Positions 52,251-62,647 are shown, counted from the first letter of the stretch. The stretch is DNA of 64,000 bases from Acinetobacter pittii ATCC 19004 = CIP 70.29 (GCF_000369045.1 NZ_KB849789.1:370586-434585); one strand, 5' to 3'. Program-made: numbers and translations. The notes: generated by a model not told the origin, from the sequence alone.

Positions 52251-53630
52251 TTATTTTGCAAAAAGGCAAGGTTCTCCGTGTTTTTCCTCATATTCTTTGA
52301 CCCAAGTCTCATGTGTATTTAACTCTTCATCTGAAGGGTAAATTACAGGGAGGTCAATTTGAACTCTGCTTCTATTGGTTGTTTGCTGGCTATTTTCACT
52401 CTGAGATAAGGCATCTATATCAAAAGAAACCTGACCACCAGTCATTGCCAAGTAGACATCAGCAAGAATTTCAGCATCGAGTAATGCGCCGTGGAAAGTA
52501 CGGTCACGTGCTGGAATTTCATAACGTCTTACAAGCGCATCAAGGGAGTTTTTTTGTCCCGGATGTTTGTTTTTCGCTAAAGCTAAAGTATCTGTTACCT
52601 CACATACTTCAGAAAGTGCAGGAAGTCCTACGCGTTTAAACTCCATATCAAGGAAGTTCATATCGAAGGTCGCGTTATGGGCAATAATCTCTGCACCTTT
52701 GAGATAGTCAAATAAGGTGTCAGCAATGTCCGCATAGAGCGGTTTATCTTTTAAGAAATCATCACTGATACCGTGGATGTTTTCTGAGTCTCCCACTGGT
52801 TTTTGTGGGTTGATATAAATATGAATCGAGCTACCCGTAAGCTTACGGTTAATCATCTCAATCGCGCCCACCTCAATAATGCGGTCGCCATCTTGGAAAT
52901 AAAAACCAGTAGTTTCCGTATCGAGAATCAGTTGTCGAGGACCTTGTAATTTTAACTTGGCTTCGGTCACAACGATTTGAGGATGAATGTTATTGGTTGG
53001 CTGCTTACTTTCTTGTTCGGTAGTTTCAACTTCAATAATTTCTTCTTCCACAATAATCATCTCAACTTCTTCAGATGCTTCAAGATGAATATTTTCTTCT
53101 TCAGTTGCGTCAGCCAGATCAAATCCGAAAGGGTCATCTAGCAGCCAGTCCTGTTCAGGCTTTTTTATATCTTGCGATACAGTGGCAGACTGTGGTTGCT
53201 TGAGTTCTTTAGCAGTTTTGTCTGCACCTAAATTCGCCAACTGGTCTGCCATTTCATTGCCAGGGTGTCCTGCATGGCCTTTAATCCAGTTCCACTCAAT
53301 ATTTCTACCTGCACAGACAGCATCTAATTTCTGCCAAAGGTCAGGATTTTTTACATCTTTCCAGTTTTTCTTTTTCCAACCATGAATCCACTCAGTAATA
53401 CCTTGCTTCACATAATTTGAATCTGTCCAGATAATCAAATGTGCATCGGTTGGGCAAAATGAAACACCTTCAATGGCAGCAGTGAGTTCCATACGGTTAT
53501 TGGTCGTATCAGGCTCACCGCCAAATAATTTATGTTCACCCTGCTCGGTAATGACATATGCGCCCCAACCACCTAAACCCGGATTGCCACGACATGCACC
53601 ATCAACATACAGTGTGATTGTTTGAGACAT
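52251..53630 (-). CDS. rnhA-dnaQ: Fusion of ribonuclease HI and DNA polymerase III epsilon (3'-5' exonuclease)
   Basis: A 459-residue fused protein. Residues 1-145 or so form RNase HI: VDGACRGNPGLGGWGAY, MELTAAIEG (catalytic Glu), IIWTDSNYVKQGI (Asp) and IKGHAGHPGNEMADQLA. An acidic linker (about 150-222, EENIHLEASEEVEMIIVEEEII) leads to the epsilon exonuclease: LILDTETTGFYFQDGDRIIEVGAIE (Exo I, about 232-256), AHNATFDMNFLDMEF (Exo II, about 318-332) and FHGALLDAEILADVY (Exo III). In E. coli these are two divergent genes. So RNA-primer removal and replication proofreading sit in one chain. The fusion is seen directly; its effect is inferred. Confidence 0.95.
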   Translation of the reverse strand: MSQTITLYVDGACRGNPGLGGWGAYVITEQGEHKLFGGEPDTTNNRMELTAAIEGVSFCPTDAHLIIWTDSNYVKQGITEWIHGWKKKNWKDVKNPDLWQKLDAVCAGRNIEWNWIKGHAGHPGNEMADQLANLGADKTAKELKQPQSATVSQDIKKPEQDWLLDDPFGFDLADATEEENIHLEASEEVEMIIVEEEIIEVETTEQESKQPTNNIHPQIVVTEAKLKLQGPRQLILDTETTGFYFQDGDRIIEVGAIEMINRKLTGSSIHIYINPQKPVGDSENIHGISDDFLKDKPLYADIADTLFDYLKGAEIIAHNATFDMNFLDMEFKRVGLPALSEVCEVTDTLALAKNKHPGQKNSLDALVRRYEIPARDRTFHGALLDAEILADVYLAMTGGQVSFDIDALSQSENSQQTTNRSRVQIDLPVIYPSDEELNTHETWVKEYEEKHGEPCLFAK

Positions 53631-53863
53631 AAATCGAAACCTAAACTAAAAGAAAAAGAACTGAATATGGTGTATTGTATACGCAAAAAGTTCGGTTCCA
53701 TCGTATCAAAGCAAGGTTTTTTTAATTTCTTGTAACATTTCCATGCAAATGACATTAAATTATTGCCTTGTCTATCTTGCACGCTTTACTACAATGGCAT
53801 CGAAGACCTAGGGTTTGTGGGCAGACCCCAAAAAAATATTACGCGAGTTGTTTGGAAGTTTTT

Positions 53864-56800
53864 ATGTATAAACCAACCACATTTGTGTGGCAGCCATCTG
53901 CAGCATCATTGTTTAAAATTACCGTACTTAGCTCTGCGTTAGCTGCGTTGGGTATTACAACAGGCTGTTCATCGACTCCGCAATCTGCAAAAACCTCAAA
54001 ATCGAAACAGGTCAGTGGTGCAGGTTATTTAGATGCAAGTAGTCTTGATTCATTGGAAGACTTACTTTCAGCAACTGATATGCGTGCTGTAGAGGGTGAC
54101 CGTCTGCTTATTTTAAAGCATGGTGATGTCTGGAAACGTATGTCTGTTGGTTTCAAAATGGATTTGAACCATTGGGATTCACGTATTGAAGCTCAGCGTA
54201 GTTGGTTTATTTCTCGTCAGCCTTATCTTGATCGTTTAAGTGCCCGTGCAAGTCGTTATTTGTACCATACAGTTAAAGAAGCTGAACGCCGTGGTTTGCC
54301 GACAGAACTTGCACTCTTACCTGTAATTGAAAGTTCATATGACCCAGCTGCAACAAGTAGCGCAGCCGCAGCAGGTTTATGGCAGTTTATTCCGAGTACT
54401 GGCCGTATTTATGGCTTAAAGCAAACAGGCATGTATGATGGCCGTCGAGATGTTGTTGAGTCGACTCGTGCTGCCTATGAGTTTTTAGGAAGCTTATATA
54501 ATCAATTCGGTTCTTGGGAGCTTGCTTTAGCAGCCTATAATGCTGGACCGGGACGTATTCAACAAGCAATTAACCGAAATCAGGCAGCAGGTTTACCAAC
54601 TGATTATTGGTCTTTAAAATTACCTCAAGAAACCATGAACTATGTTCCTCGTTTCTTGGCTGTTGCCCAAATTATTAAAAATCCAAAGGCTTACGGTATT
54701 TCTTTACCACCAATTGCAAATAGACCCCATTTCCGTGAAGTGACTTTATCTGCACCTTTATCTTTAAATGAAATTGCTTCTGTAGCTGGATTAAGTCGTT
54801 CGGAACTCTATGCATTAAACCCGGGATATCGTGGTGAAATGGTAGACCCTGCAAGTCCAATGCGTATCTTGATTCCAGCAGATTTAAGTCCTTCAATTGA
54901 TAATAAATTAAAAGGTATGAAGTCTGGCGGTGGTTCAGGTTGGTGGGCAAATGTGACTTCACCATCTAAGCCAGATGTAAGTGCTTCAACATCTGTGACA
55001 ATTAAAACCACGCCTGCAAATCAGGTGCAACCAGTTAAACCGTCAACACCTACTAAAACAACCAGTAGCTCTACCACGTTAAAAACTTCAACTCCTCGTG
55101 GGTCTGATGCTTTAGCCGCGTTTGCAGCTTCGGCTGATGTACCAAGTGCTCCACGTATTCCTGTTGCTGTGACACCTGCGGCAAATATTAAGCAAGTGAA
55201 GACAGAACCACCAATCTCGGCTGCAGAACGTGAAAAGATTTTAGCGGCAGTTCGAGCTGAAGGTGAGAAAGAAACAGTTCAACAAGCTTTAGAGCCACAA
55301 CCAACGCAGGCTGAAAAAGATCAAGTAGTTGCCGAGTTGAAGGCTATTGCACCACAAGGAACAGAAATTGTTGATCCTTATGATGGCAAAATTAAGTTAA
55401 CTGCGATTCAAACAAGCCAATCAGTTGCAGAGCAACAAGGTAAAGAAGTAAGTAAAGGTTTTGCATATCCAAAAACTTTAGCTGAAGACGTGACTGTAGC
55501 TAACTCTGAAGATGGGCAGCGCAATAAAGACAAGCCTTACATTAAAACTGATACAGATGTAGTGGTTGTACAGCCAAAAGGCAAACGTAGTACCTATACA
55601 GTTTTACCGGGTGATACTTTAGCCGTTATTGCGATGAAAAACGGCGTAAACTGGCGCGATGTTGCTAAGTGGAACCAGATTGATCCAGAAAAGACGTTAT
55701 ATGTTGGTTCAACGCTTTACCTTTATGATGCTAAGCCACAAGAAACTCAAACGACTTCAAAAAGCACAGCTAAACCAGATGTATATGTCGTTCAGGCTAA
55801 CGATAGTTTAAGCGGCGTGGCTAACCAGTTTAATTTGTCAGTAAGACAATTGGCTGAATATAACGATTTATCAGTGACTGATGGCTTATTTGTTGGGCAA
55901 AAACTACAGTTAAAAGAACCAAAAAATAGTCGCTCAAGTGCTAAAGCAGAACCGAAAGCTGTTCAGGCAAGTGCAAAACGTATAGCAACTAAAAGCTATA
56001 CTGTGAAGCGCGGTGAATACCTTAAATTGATTGCAGATCGTTATGCGCTCTCTAATCAGGAACTTGCTGAATTAACACCGGGATTAACTGCGGGCAGTAA
56101 CTTAATGGTAGGCCAAAAAATTAATGTGCCTACACAAGATATTTCTGTAGATGAAGTTGCTGAAACTAAGGCTTCTAGTAAATCTGAGAAAGCATCAGCA
56201 AGTGTTTCTTATAAAACAGAAGGCTATAAAGTACAACGTGGTGATACTTTATCGAGTATTGCAACTAAATCAAAAATTAGCCTAGCTGAGTTAGCCGAGT
56301 TAAATAACTTAAAAGCAAATAGCCATGTGCAGCTTGGTCAAACTTTAAAAGTACCGGCAGGCTTAAGTGTTCCAGAACAATACGTTGTACAGTCTGGCGA
56401 TAGCTTAAATGCGATTGCAAGTAAATATAATTTGCAAACAAGCTATTTGGCTGACCTAAACGGTTTGTCTCGTACTGCTGGTTTGCGTGCTGGTCAACGC
56501 TTAAAACTAACAGGTACGGTTGAAGAAGCGCCAACTAAATCTTCTAAAAACGCCAAAGAAGAAACACCAGAAACTTATACAGTTAAATCTGGTGATAGCT
56601 TAGGTAATATCGCTAATCGCTACCACTTACAGTTGGACTATCTTGCTTCATTAAATGGTCTTTCACGCAACAGTAGCGTTCGTGTGGGGCAGCGTTTAAA
56701 GCTAACGGGTGATGTGCCTACAGTTGAAACAGCTAAAGTAGATACTAAGTCTTCAACTAAAACAGTTGCTGCTGGTAAAAACACTGAAAGATATACGGTT

Positions 56801-57079
56801 AAATCTGGTGAGTCTTTAAATAGTATTGCGAGCCGTGCGGGTATTTCAGTGCGTGAACTGGCTGAAATGAATGCATTAAAAGCAAATGCTAACTTACAGC
56901 GCGGTCAGAATATTGTGATTCCAAAAACTGTCGTGGAATACAAAGTGAAGCGTGGTGATACCTTAATCGGTCTTGCGAGTAAATATGGTTTAGAAACCAA
57001 TTTATTGGCTGAGCTGAATAATTTAACGCCTTCTACTCAGCTTCGCATTGGTGATGTGATTAAAGTGCCTAATTTGTAA
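53864..57079 (+). CDS. mltD: MltD-type lytic transglycosylase with about eight C-terminal LysM repeats
   Basis: A 1071-residue lipoprotein. It starts MYKPTTFVWQPSAASLF with lipobox near ITTGC; ATG 53864 is preferred over an upstream start at 53768. The catalytic SLT domain lies at about residues 140-300 (LALLPVIESSYDPAATSSAAAAGLWQFIPSTGRIYGL, with the catalytic Glu in VIES, and LALAAYNAGPGRIQQAI). A LysM-like unit and a Thr/Pro/Ala linker follow, then about eight LysM repeats from residue 575 on (YTVLPGDTL, YVVQANDSL, YTVKRGEYL, YKVQRGDTL, YVVQSGDSL, YTVKSGDSL, YTVKSGESL, YKVKRGDTL). E. coli MltD has 452 residues and two LysM. Confidence 0.93.
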   Translation: MYKPTTFVWQPSAASLFKITVLSSALAALGITTGCSSTPQSAKTSKSKQVSGAGYLDASSLDSLEDLLSATDMRAVEGDRLLILKHGDVWKRMSVGFKMDLNHWDSRIEAQRSWFISRQPYLDRLSARASRYLYHTVKEAERRGLPTELALLPVIESSYDPAATSSAAAAGLWQFIPSTGRIYGLKQTGMYDGRRDVVESTRAAYEFLGSLYNQFGSWELALAAYNAGPGRIQQAINRNQAAGLPTDYWSLKLPQETMNYVPRFLAVAQIIKNPKAYGISLPPIANRPHFREVTLSAPLSLNEIASVAGLSRSELYALNPGYRGEMVDPASPMRILIPADLSPSIDNKLKGMKSGGGSGWWANVTSPSKPDVSASTSVTIKTTPANQVQPVKPSTPTKTTSSSTTLKTSTPRGSDALAAFAASADVPSAPRIPVAVTPAANIKQVKTEPPISAAEREKILAAVRAEGEKETVQQALEPQPTQAEKDQVVAELKAIAPQGTEIVDPYDGKIKLTAIQTSQSVAEQQGKEVSKGFAYPKTLAEDVTVANSEDGQRNKDKPYIKTDTDVVVVQPKGKRSTYTVLPGDTLAVIAMKNGVNWRDVAKWNQIDPEKTLYVGSTLYLYDAKPQETQTTSKSTAKPDVYVVQANDSLSGVANQFNLSVRQLAEYNDLSVTDGLFVGQKLQLKEPKNSRSSAKAEPKAVQASAKRIATKSYTVKRGEYLKLIADRYALSNQELAELTPGLTAGSNLMVGQKINVPTQDISVDEVAETKASSKSEKASASVSYKTEGYKVQRGDTLSSIATKSKISLAELAELNNLKANSHVQLGQTLKVPAGLSVPEQYVVQSGDSLNAIASKYNLQTSYLADLNGLSRTAGLRAGQRLKLTGTVEEAPTKSSKNAKEETPETYTVKSGDSLGNIANRYHLQLDYLASLNGLSRNSSVRVGQRLKLTGDVPTVETAKVDTKSSTKTVAAGKNTERYTVKSGESLNSIASRAGISVRELAEMNALKANANLQRGQNIVIPKTVVEYKVKRGDTLIGLASKYGLETNLLAELNNLTPSTQLRIGDVIKVPNL

Positions 57080-57094
57080 AATAATTAGCCACTG

Positions 57095-58930
57095 ATGCAT
57101 AAATTAAATTTTCAACTGAGCCTGCTAGTCGGGCTCAGTGTCATTTCCCATAGTGTTTTTTCTGCACAGCAAACCACTTCATATATAGCGATTCATTCTA
57201 AGCCTAAGTATTTAGAAATGATGGCTATGCCATATGCAAACCCTAATGCACCTAAAGGTGGCCTATTAAGTCAGGCAGCTCAAGGAACTTTTGATAACCT
57301 CAATAGTATGAATGGGAAAGGGAATGCTACAGAAGGCGTTAATTATCTTTTTGATACTTTAATGACACAATCACTTGATGAGGTTGGAGTTTTATATCCG
57401 CTTTTGGCTCAGAAAGTGAGTTATGACCCAGAAAAAACGCAATCAGTGACTTTCTATTTAAACCCTAAAGCGCGTTTTAGTAATGGGCAGGCAGTCACTG
57501 CGGCAGATGTTAAATTTAGTTTTGATGCCTATCAGACTAAATCTAATTTAGGTTTGCAAATGTACCTTGCTGATTTAGCAAAAACAGAAGTAATAAATGC
57601 TCATCAAGTAAAGTTTAGTTTTAAGTCTACACATAACCCTAAAATGCCATTCATTTTGGCAACCCTACCCATTTATTCAAAAGTAGATTGGCAAAAAAGA
57701 GATTTTAGCCGAATTACCTTACAACCGATTATTGGTTCGGGGCCATATGTAGTTGAACGAGTTGATCCGGGTAGAAGCATCAGTTATAAAAGAAATCCAA
57801 ATTATTGGGCAAAAGATTTACCTATTAATAAGGGGCGTTATAACTTTGACCGCTTGAGATATGTTTATTATCGAAATTGGGATATTGCTTTTGAAGGATT
57901 TAAATCTGGGCAATACACTTTGCATGAAGAAACTAATCCTAAAAAATGGGTAACTGATTACCGGTTTCCAGCCGTAAAAGCAGGGTTGGTTTCTCAATAT
58001 AAGTTTCGTCACCATAATCCGATTGCCACTGAAAGCTATGTTTTTAATACGCGACGAAAACCTTTAAATGATATTCGTTTTAGACAAGCTTTAACCTATG
58101 CCTATGACTTTGAATGGCAGAATAAGGCTTTGTTTTATGGACAATATCAGCGCCTACAAAGTTATTTTGAAAATAGTGAATTAGCTGCAACAGGTCGACC
58201 TTCAAAAACTGAATTAGAGTTGTTAAAGCCGTTATTGCCTAAGTTATCTCCACTCATGCAGCAAGGTGTTTTAGCAAACTGGAAATACCCAGTGTCAGAT
58301 GCAAGTGGATTTAACCGTCAGAATTTGTTGACTGCACGGCAATTACTGATACAAGCTGGTTATAAAGTTAAAGAAGGGCAGCTATTTACGCCTGAGGGAA
58401 AGAAAGTTCAGCTCGAATTTTTAATTCAGCAAGATGGTAAACAACGAACACTTCTACCTTTTATTCGTAACTTAAAAAAATTAGGTATTGCAGTTAATTT
58501 ACGTCAGGTTGATGCTCCGCAATATTTAGAACGAACTCGCCGTTACGATTTTGATATGACCACAATGAATTTGCCGCAATCTCTCAATCCGGGAAATGAA
58601 CAAACTCAGTTCTGGGGGAGTGTAGCTGCAGCTCAGGATGGAAATTACAATTATGCGGGAATTCGTAATCCAGTAATTGATCAAGTGATTGCAAAACTCG
58701 TTGCAAGTAAAAGCCGTGAACAACAGATTATTTATACTCGCATTCTCGATCGATTGCTTAGAGCTGGTTATTATCAAATCCCGACTTATGGTAAAGGTGA
58801 AAACTGGTATGCTTATTGGAATATGTATCAACAACCTAAAGTTAAACCAGCGCTTTCTTCTGGGATAGAATATTGGTGGAGTGATGCAAACAAAGCCAAA
58901 AAAGTTGCCAAATATTTACATCAACAATAA
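57095..58930 (+). CDS. yejA: Peptide-binding protein of a YejABEF-type ABC importer
   Basis: A 611-residue periplasmic solute-binding protein (family 5). The signal MHKLNFQLSLLVGLSVISHSVFSAQ is cleaved near SAQ. The mature protein has PYANPNAPKGGLLSQAAQGTFDNLNSMNGKGN (about 47-78), SVTFYLNPKARFSNGQAVTAADVKFSFDAY and RKPLNDIRFRQALTYAYDFEW, typical of YejA. The E. coli system takes up peptides and microcin C; here the ligand is inferred to be oligopeptides. It starts 15 bases after mltD. Confidence 0.9.
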   Translation: MHKLNFQLSLLVGLSVISHSVFSAQQTTSYIAIHSKPKYLEMMAMPYANPNAPKGGLLSQAAQGTFDNLNSMNGKGNATEGVNYLFDTLMTQSLDEVGVLYPLLAQKVSYDPEKTQSVTFYLNPKARFSNGQAVTAADVKFSFDAYQTKSNLGLQMYLADLAKTEVINAHQVKFSFKSTHNPKMPFILATLPIYSKVDWQKRDFSRITLQPIIGSGPYVVERVDPGRSISYKRNPNYWAKDLPINKGRYNFDRLRYVYYRNWDIAFEGFKSGQYTLHEETNPKKWVTDYRFPAVKAGLVSQYKFRHHNPIATESYVFNTRRKPLNDIRFRQALTYAYDFEWQNKALFYGQYQRLQSYFENSELAATGRPSKTELELLKPLLPKLSPLMQQGVLANWKYPVSDASGFNRQNLLTARQLLIQAGYKVKEGQLFTPEGKKVQLEFLIQQDGKQRTLLPFIRNLKKLGIAVNLRQVDAPQYLERTRRYDFDMTTMNLPQSLNPGNEQTQFWGSVAAAQDGNYNYAGIRNPVIDQVIAKLVASKSREQQIIYTRILDRLLRAGYYQIPTYGKGENWYAYWNMYQQPKVKPALSSGIEYWWSDANKAKKVAKYLHQQ

Positions 58931-58961
58931 AAAGCACCTGCCATAAAGGAAATCCTGTTAT

Positions 58962-60014
58962 ATGGGTTCATATATTCTCAAGCGACTTCTTTTAATGATT
59001 CCCACATTGTTTGTCATTTTATTGATTAACTTTGTGGTTGTGCAAATTGCACCGGGTGGGCCAGTTGAGCAAGCAATACATCAGGCACAAAGCGATTTGG
59101 GAATTGGCCGTGCATTGAGTGCAGAAACTTATTATCAAGGTGCTCAAGGTTTAAGCCCTGAAATGGTTGAGCAAATTAAGGCTCAGTACGGCTTTGATCG
59201 TTCTGGCCCTGAACGATTTTTTCTAATGTTAAAAGGCTATTTAACTTTAGATTTTGGACAAAGTTTCTTTAAAGATAAACCTGTTGTGCAATTGTTGTGG
59301 GAAAAAATGCCTGTTTCCATTTCACTTGGGCTGGTGAGTACTTTACTCATTTATCTCATTTCTATTCCGCTGGGAATTAAAAAGGCAAAACAGCAGGGCT
59401 CTTGGTTTGATCGATCAACTTCTTTAGTGCTTGTGGTGGGGTATGCTGTACCAAGTTTTGTATTTGCGATTTTGTTAGTTGTTTTTTTTGCAGGTGGGTC
59501 TTATTTCCAATGGTTTCCACTACAAAACTTAGTCTCAGATAACTTTCATCAACTCAGTCTCTGGGGCAAAGTTACCGATTATTTATGGCATATGACTTTG
59601 CCACTGATTACGATGGTATTAGGCGGTTTTGCCAGTTTAACCTATTTAACTAAATACTCATTTTTAGAAGAACTCAATAAACCCTATGTTTTGGCAGCCT
59701 ATGCAAAAGGGTTGAATAGCCAACAGGTCTTATATAAGCATGTCTTTCGTAATGCCATTTTAGTTGTGCTCGCAGGATTGCCAGAAGCGTTAGCAGGTAT
59801 TTTCTTTGTAGGTAATCTATTTGTAGAAATTATCTTTCACCTAGATGGGGTGGGTTTGTTGGGCTTTGAAGCTATTGTCCAACGTGATTATCCTGTTATT
59901 TTTGGTGTTTTATTTTTCTTTACTTTATTTAGCCTAATTTTACGTCTCATTTGTGATGTGTTGTACCAATGGATTGATCCAAGAATTCACTTTGACGCAC
60001 AAGGAGGCAAATAA
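58962..60014 (+). CDS. yejB: ABC transporter permease, YejB type
   Basis: A 350-residue inner-membrane permease with about six hydrophobic segments. MGSYILKRLLLMIPTLFVILLINFVVVQIAPGGPVEQ is the family start, and the EAA loop region LAAYAKGLNSQQVLYKHVFRNAI (about 245-267) contacts the ATPase. Its TAA shares a base with the next ATG (TAATG). Confidence 0.93.
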   Translation: MGSYILKRLLLMIPTLFVILLINFVVVQIAPGGPVEQAIHQAQSDLGIGRALSAETYYQGAQGLSPEMVEQIKAQYGFDRSGPERFFLMLKGYLTLDFGQSFFKDKPVVQLLWEKMPVSISLGLVSTLLIYLISIPLGIKKAKQQGSWFDRSTSLVLVVGYAVPSFVFAILLVVFFAGGSYFQWFPLQNLVSDNFHQLSLWGKVTDYLWHMTLPLITMVLGGFASLTYLTKYSFLEELNKPYVLAAYAKGLNSQQVLYKHVFRNAILVVLAGLPEALAGIFFVGNLFVEIIFHLDGVGLLGFEAIVQRDYPVIFGVLFFFTLFSLILRLICDVLYQWIDPRIHFDAQGGK

Positions 60015-61024
60015 TGTCTTTAATTGTGCGCACACGATTACAGCGTTTTAGACAGCATAAATTGGGTTGGGCCAGCTTTATTCTATTTAGTCTGATTTTG
60101 ATTTTGTCCTTAGCTGCGGAGTTAATTGCTAACGATAAACCGCTTTTAGTGAAGTATGAAGATTCTTACTATTCACCCGTGTTAAAAACTTATCCTGAAA
60201 CTGCGTTTGGTGGGGTGTTTGAAACAGAAGCTGACTATAAAGACCCCGCCGTACAAGCGCTTATTGAAGCTAAAGGATGGGCAGTTTGGCCCCTCATTCA
60301 ATTTTCATATCAAACTCCCAATTTAGATTTGGCAGTTCCTGTGCCATCACCACCTTCCAAGCAAAACTGGTTGGGAACAGATGATCAAGGAAGGGACGTT
60401 TTTGCGCGTATTCTTTATGGCTTAAGAGTATCGTTACTTTTTGGCTTGGCCTTAACATTTTGTTCTGCTTTATTTGGAATTACGGTAGGCGCTATTCAAG
60501 GTTACTATGGTGGCTGGGTCGATTTATTGGGGCAACGTTTAGTGGAAGTCTGGAATGGCTTACCCATGCTTTTTATGGTCATGATTTTAGTCAGTATGTT
60601 TGTTCCAAATGTATATTGGCTATTTTTCATTATGTTGTTTTTCGGCTGGACTGTTTTGGTAGGCATCGTTAGAGCAGAATTTTTGAAAGCTCGCCAGCTA
60701 GATTATGTTCGTGCAGCCCAAGTTTTGGGAGTGACTGATCACGCAATTATTTTTAGGCATATTTTGCCAAATGCGATCAGTTCGAGTTTGTCTCAGTTAC
60801 CTTTTATTTTAACAACTAACATTAGCGCTTTAACTGCTCTTGATTTTTTAGGATATGGTCTACCGCCAGATGCGGCCTCTTTAGGTGAATTATTACTACA
60901 AGGTAAAAATAATTTAGATGCGCCATGGCTAGCAATTTCAGGCTTTTTTAGTCTGGCGATTGTTCTTTCACTTTTAATTTATATTGGGGAGGCGGCTCGT
61001 GATGCTTTTGACCCAAGAAAATAA
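60014..61024 (+). CDS. yejE: ABC transporter permease, YejE type
   Basis: A 336-residue inner-membrane permease. SKQNWLGTDDQGRDVFARILYGLRVSLLFGL (about 115-145) is the Opp/Dpp C-subunit hallmark, and DYVRAAQVLGVTDHAIIFRHILPNAI (about 230-255) is the EAA loop. Translationally coupled to yejB, and its end overlaps the ATPase gene by 23 bases. Confidence 0.93.
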   Translation: MSLIVRTRLQRFRQHKLGWASFILFSLILILSLAAELIANDKPLLVKYEDSYYSPVLKTYPETAFGGVFETEADYKDPAVQALIEAKGWAVWPLIQFSYQTPNLDLAVPVPSPPSKQNWLGTDDQGRDVFARILYGLRVSLLFGLALTFCSALFGITVGAIQGYYGGWVDLLGQRLVEVWNGLPMLFMVMILVSMFVPNVYWLFFIMLFFGWTVLVGIVRAEFLKARQLDYVRAAQVLGVTDHAIIFRHILPNAISSSLSQLPFILTTNISALTALDFLGYGLPPDAASLGELLLQGKNNLDAPWLAISGFFSLAIVLSLLIYIGEAARDAFDPRK

Positions 61025-62594
61025 TTTAAATCCCGCTTTAGCATTATTAAAAGTAGAGCAACTTTCGGTTCAGACCAAAGACCGAAAGGTGTTATTAGAA
61101 GATCTAAATTTTTACTTAAGTGAAGGTGAGACACTCGCTATTGTGGGCGAAAGTGGTTCAGGTAAATCGATGAGCTGCTTAGCAATAATGGGCTTGCTAC
61201 AAGATAAATTAGAAATAGCGGGGCAGGTCTGGATTGGACCGCAAAATATGCTTGAGCTAGATGAAAGAGCTCAATCAAATTTACGTGGTCGACAAATCGC
61301 TATGATTTTTCAAGAACCTGCTAGTGCTTTAAATCCGCTCCATTGGGTTGAAAAAATTATAGGGGAAAATCTTCTTTTATCTGGTTTTTCAAAACAAGAA
61401 GTTCGACAGCAAATAGTCGAATTACTAAAAGATGTGGGAATTGTTGAACCAGAACAAATTTTAAAACGTTATCCACATGATCTTTCTGGTGGGCAAAGAC
61501 AACGTGTCATGATCGCGATGACATTGGCACTTCAGCCTAAAATTTTGATTGCTGATGAACCTACTACTGCGTTGGATGTGGTTTTACAGATACAGATTTT
61601 AGAGCTATTAAAATCTTTGCAAAGCAAATATGGGATGGCACTTATTTTAATTAGCCATGACCTCAATTTAGTACATCGCTATGCTGAGAAACTTATTGTA
61701 TTGCAAAGTGGGCGTGTCGTGGAGCAAGGTGAACTGAGCCAAATCTTTGTAAATCCTAAAACTAGTTATACAGCACAATTATTAGATCATGATTTTGGAA
61801 GTGTAGAGTCTAGACCCGCTCAACAGAATGTTTTATCAGTTCGACAGCTCAGCGTGCAGTTTCCTATAAGAAAAGGAATTTTAAATCGCATTCAAGGATA
61901 TTTCACCGCAATAGAAGATTTGAGTTTTGACCTTGCTCAAGGTGAAGCACTTGGGGTAGTTGGTGAAAGTGGTGCGGGTAAGTCATCTTTAGCCCTCGCT
62001 TTGGTTCAGCTTATTCAGAGCAAAGGACAGATTGTTTTCTTAGGTCAAGATTTAAATCAGTTACAGCCAAAAGCCTTGCGTTTGATGAGATCTGATTTTC
62101 AACTTGTATTCCAAGACCCATTTGGAAGTTTAAACCCGCGTATGACAGTAGGGCAGATTATTGCTGAAGGATTGAAAGTGAAAGCAGTAGCTGATAACGA
62201 GATCAAACAGCAAGTTGAATCTGTATTGGTAAAAGTTGAATTGGCTGAAGATTTTCAACACCGTTATCCTCATGAACTTTCAGGTGGACAGCGTCAACGT
62301 GTCGCCTTAGCCAGAGCTTTGGTAGTGCAACCGAAACTTTTAATTTTGGATGAACCTACCTCTGCCTTAGATCGGACCACGCAAAAAGCCATGATCAAGT
62401 TGTTGAGACAATTACAGCAAACTGAGCAGTTAAGTTATATTTTCATTAGTCATGATCTCAATATAGTAAAAGCACTTTGCCACAAAGTGATGGTATTACG
62501 TCATGCCAAAGTTGTTGAATATCAGGAAACTGAACTCTTATTTTCTAAGCCTCAGGCTGAGTATACGAAACAGTTAATTAAAGCATCCTTTTAA
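61002..62594 (+). CDS. yejF: Double ABC ATPase, YejF type
   Basis: A 530-residue protein with two ABC cassettes. Cassette 1: Walker A GESGSGKSMS, signature LSGGQRQRVMI and Walker B ILIADEPTTALD. Cassette 2: GESGAGKSSL (about residue 325), LSGGQRQRVAL and LLILDEPTSALD. Both appear complete, so one polypeptide energises the YejBE pore. ATG 61002 is preferred, with GGAGG ten bases before; GTG 60999 is also possible. The gene overlaps yejE by 23 bases. Confidence 0.93.
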   Translation: MLLTQENNLNPALALLKVEQLSVQTKDRKVLLEDLNFYLSEGETLAIVGESGSGKSMSCLAIMGLLQDKLEIAGQVWIGPQNMLELDERAQSNLRGRQIAMIFQEPASALNPLHWVEKIIGENLLLSGFSKQEVRQQIVELLKDVGIVEPEQILKRYPHDLSGGQRQRVMIAMTLALQPKILIADEPTTALDVVLQIQILELLKSLQSKYGMALILISHDLNLVHRYAEKLIVLQSGRVVEQGELSQIFVNPKTSYTAQLLDHDFGSVESRPAQQNVLSVRQLSVQFPIRKGILNRIQGYFTAIEDLSFDLAQGEALGVVGESGAGKSSLALALVQLIQSKGQIVFLGQDLNQLQPKALRLMRSDFQLVFQDPFGSLNPRMTVGQIIAEGLKVKAVADNEIKQQVESVLVKVELAEDFQHRYPHELSGGQRQRVALARALVVQPKLLILDEPTSALDRTTQKAMIKLLRQLQQTEQLSYIFISHDLNIVKALCHKVMVLRHAKVVEYQETELLFSKPQAEYTKQLIKASF

Positions 62595-62647
62595 AGATAT
62601 TTTTATAATTTATTGTTTTATATAAATAAATTTTAGTTAAACTTCTA

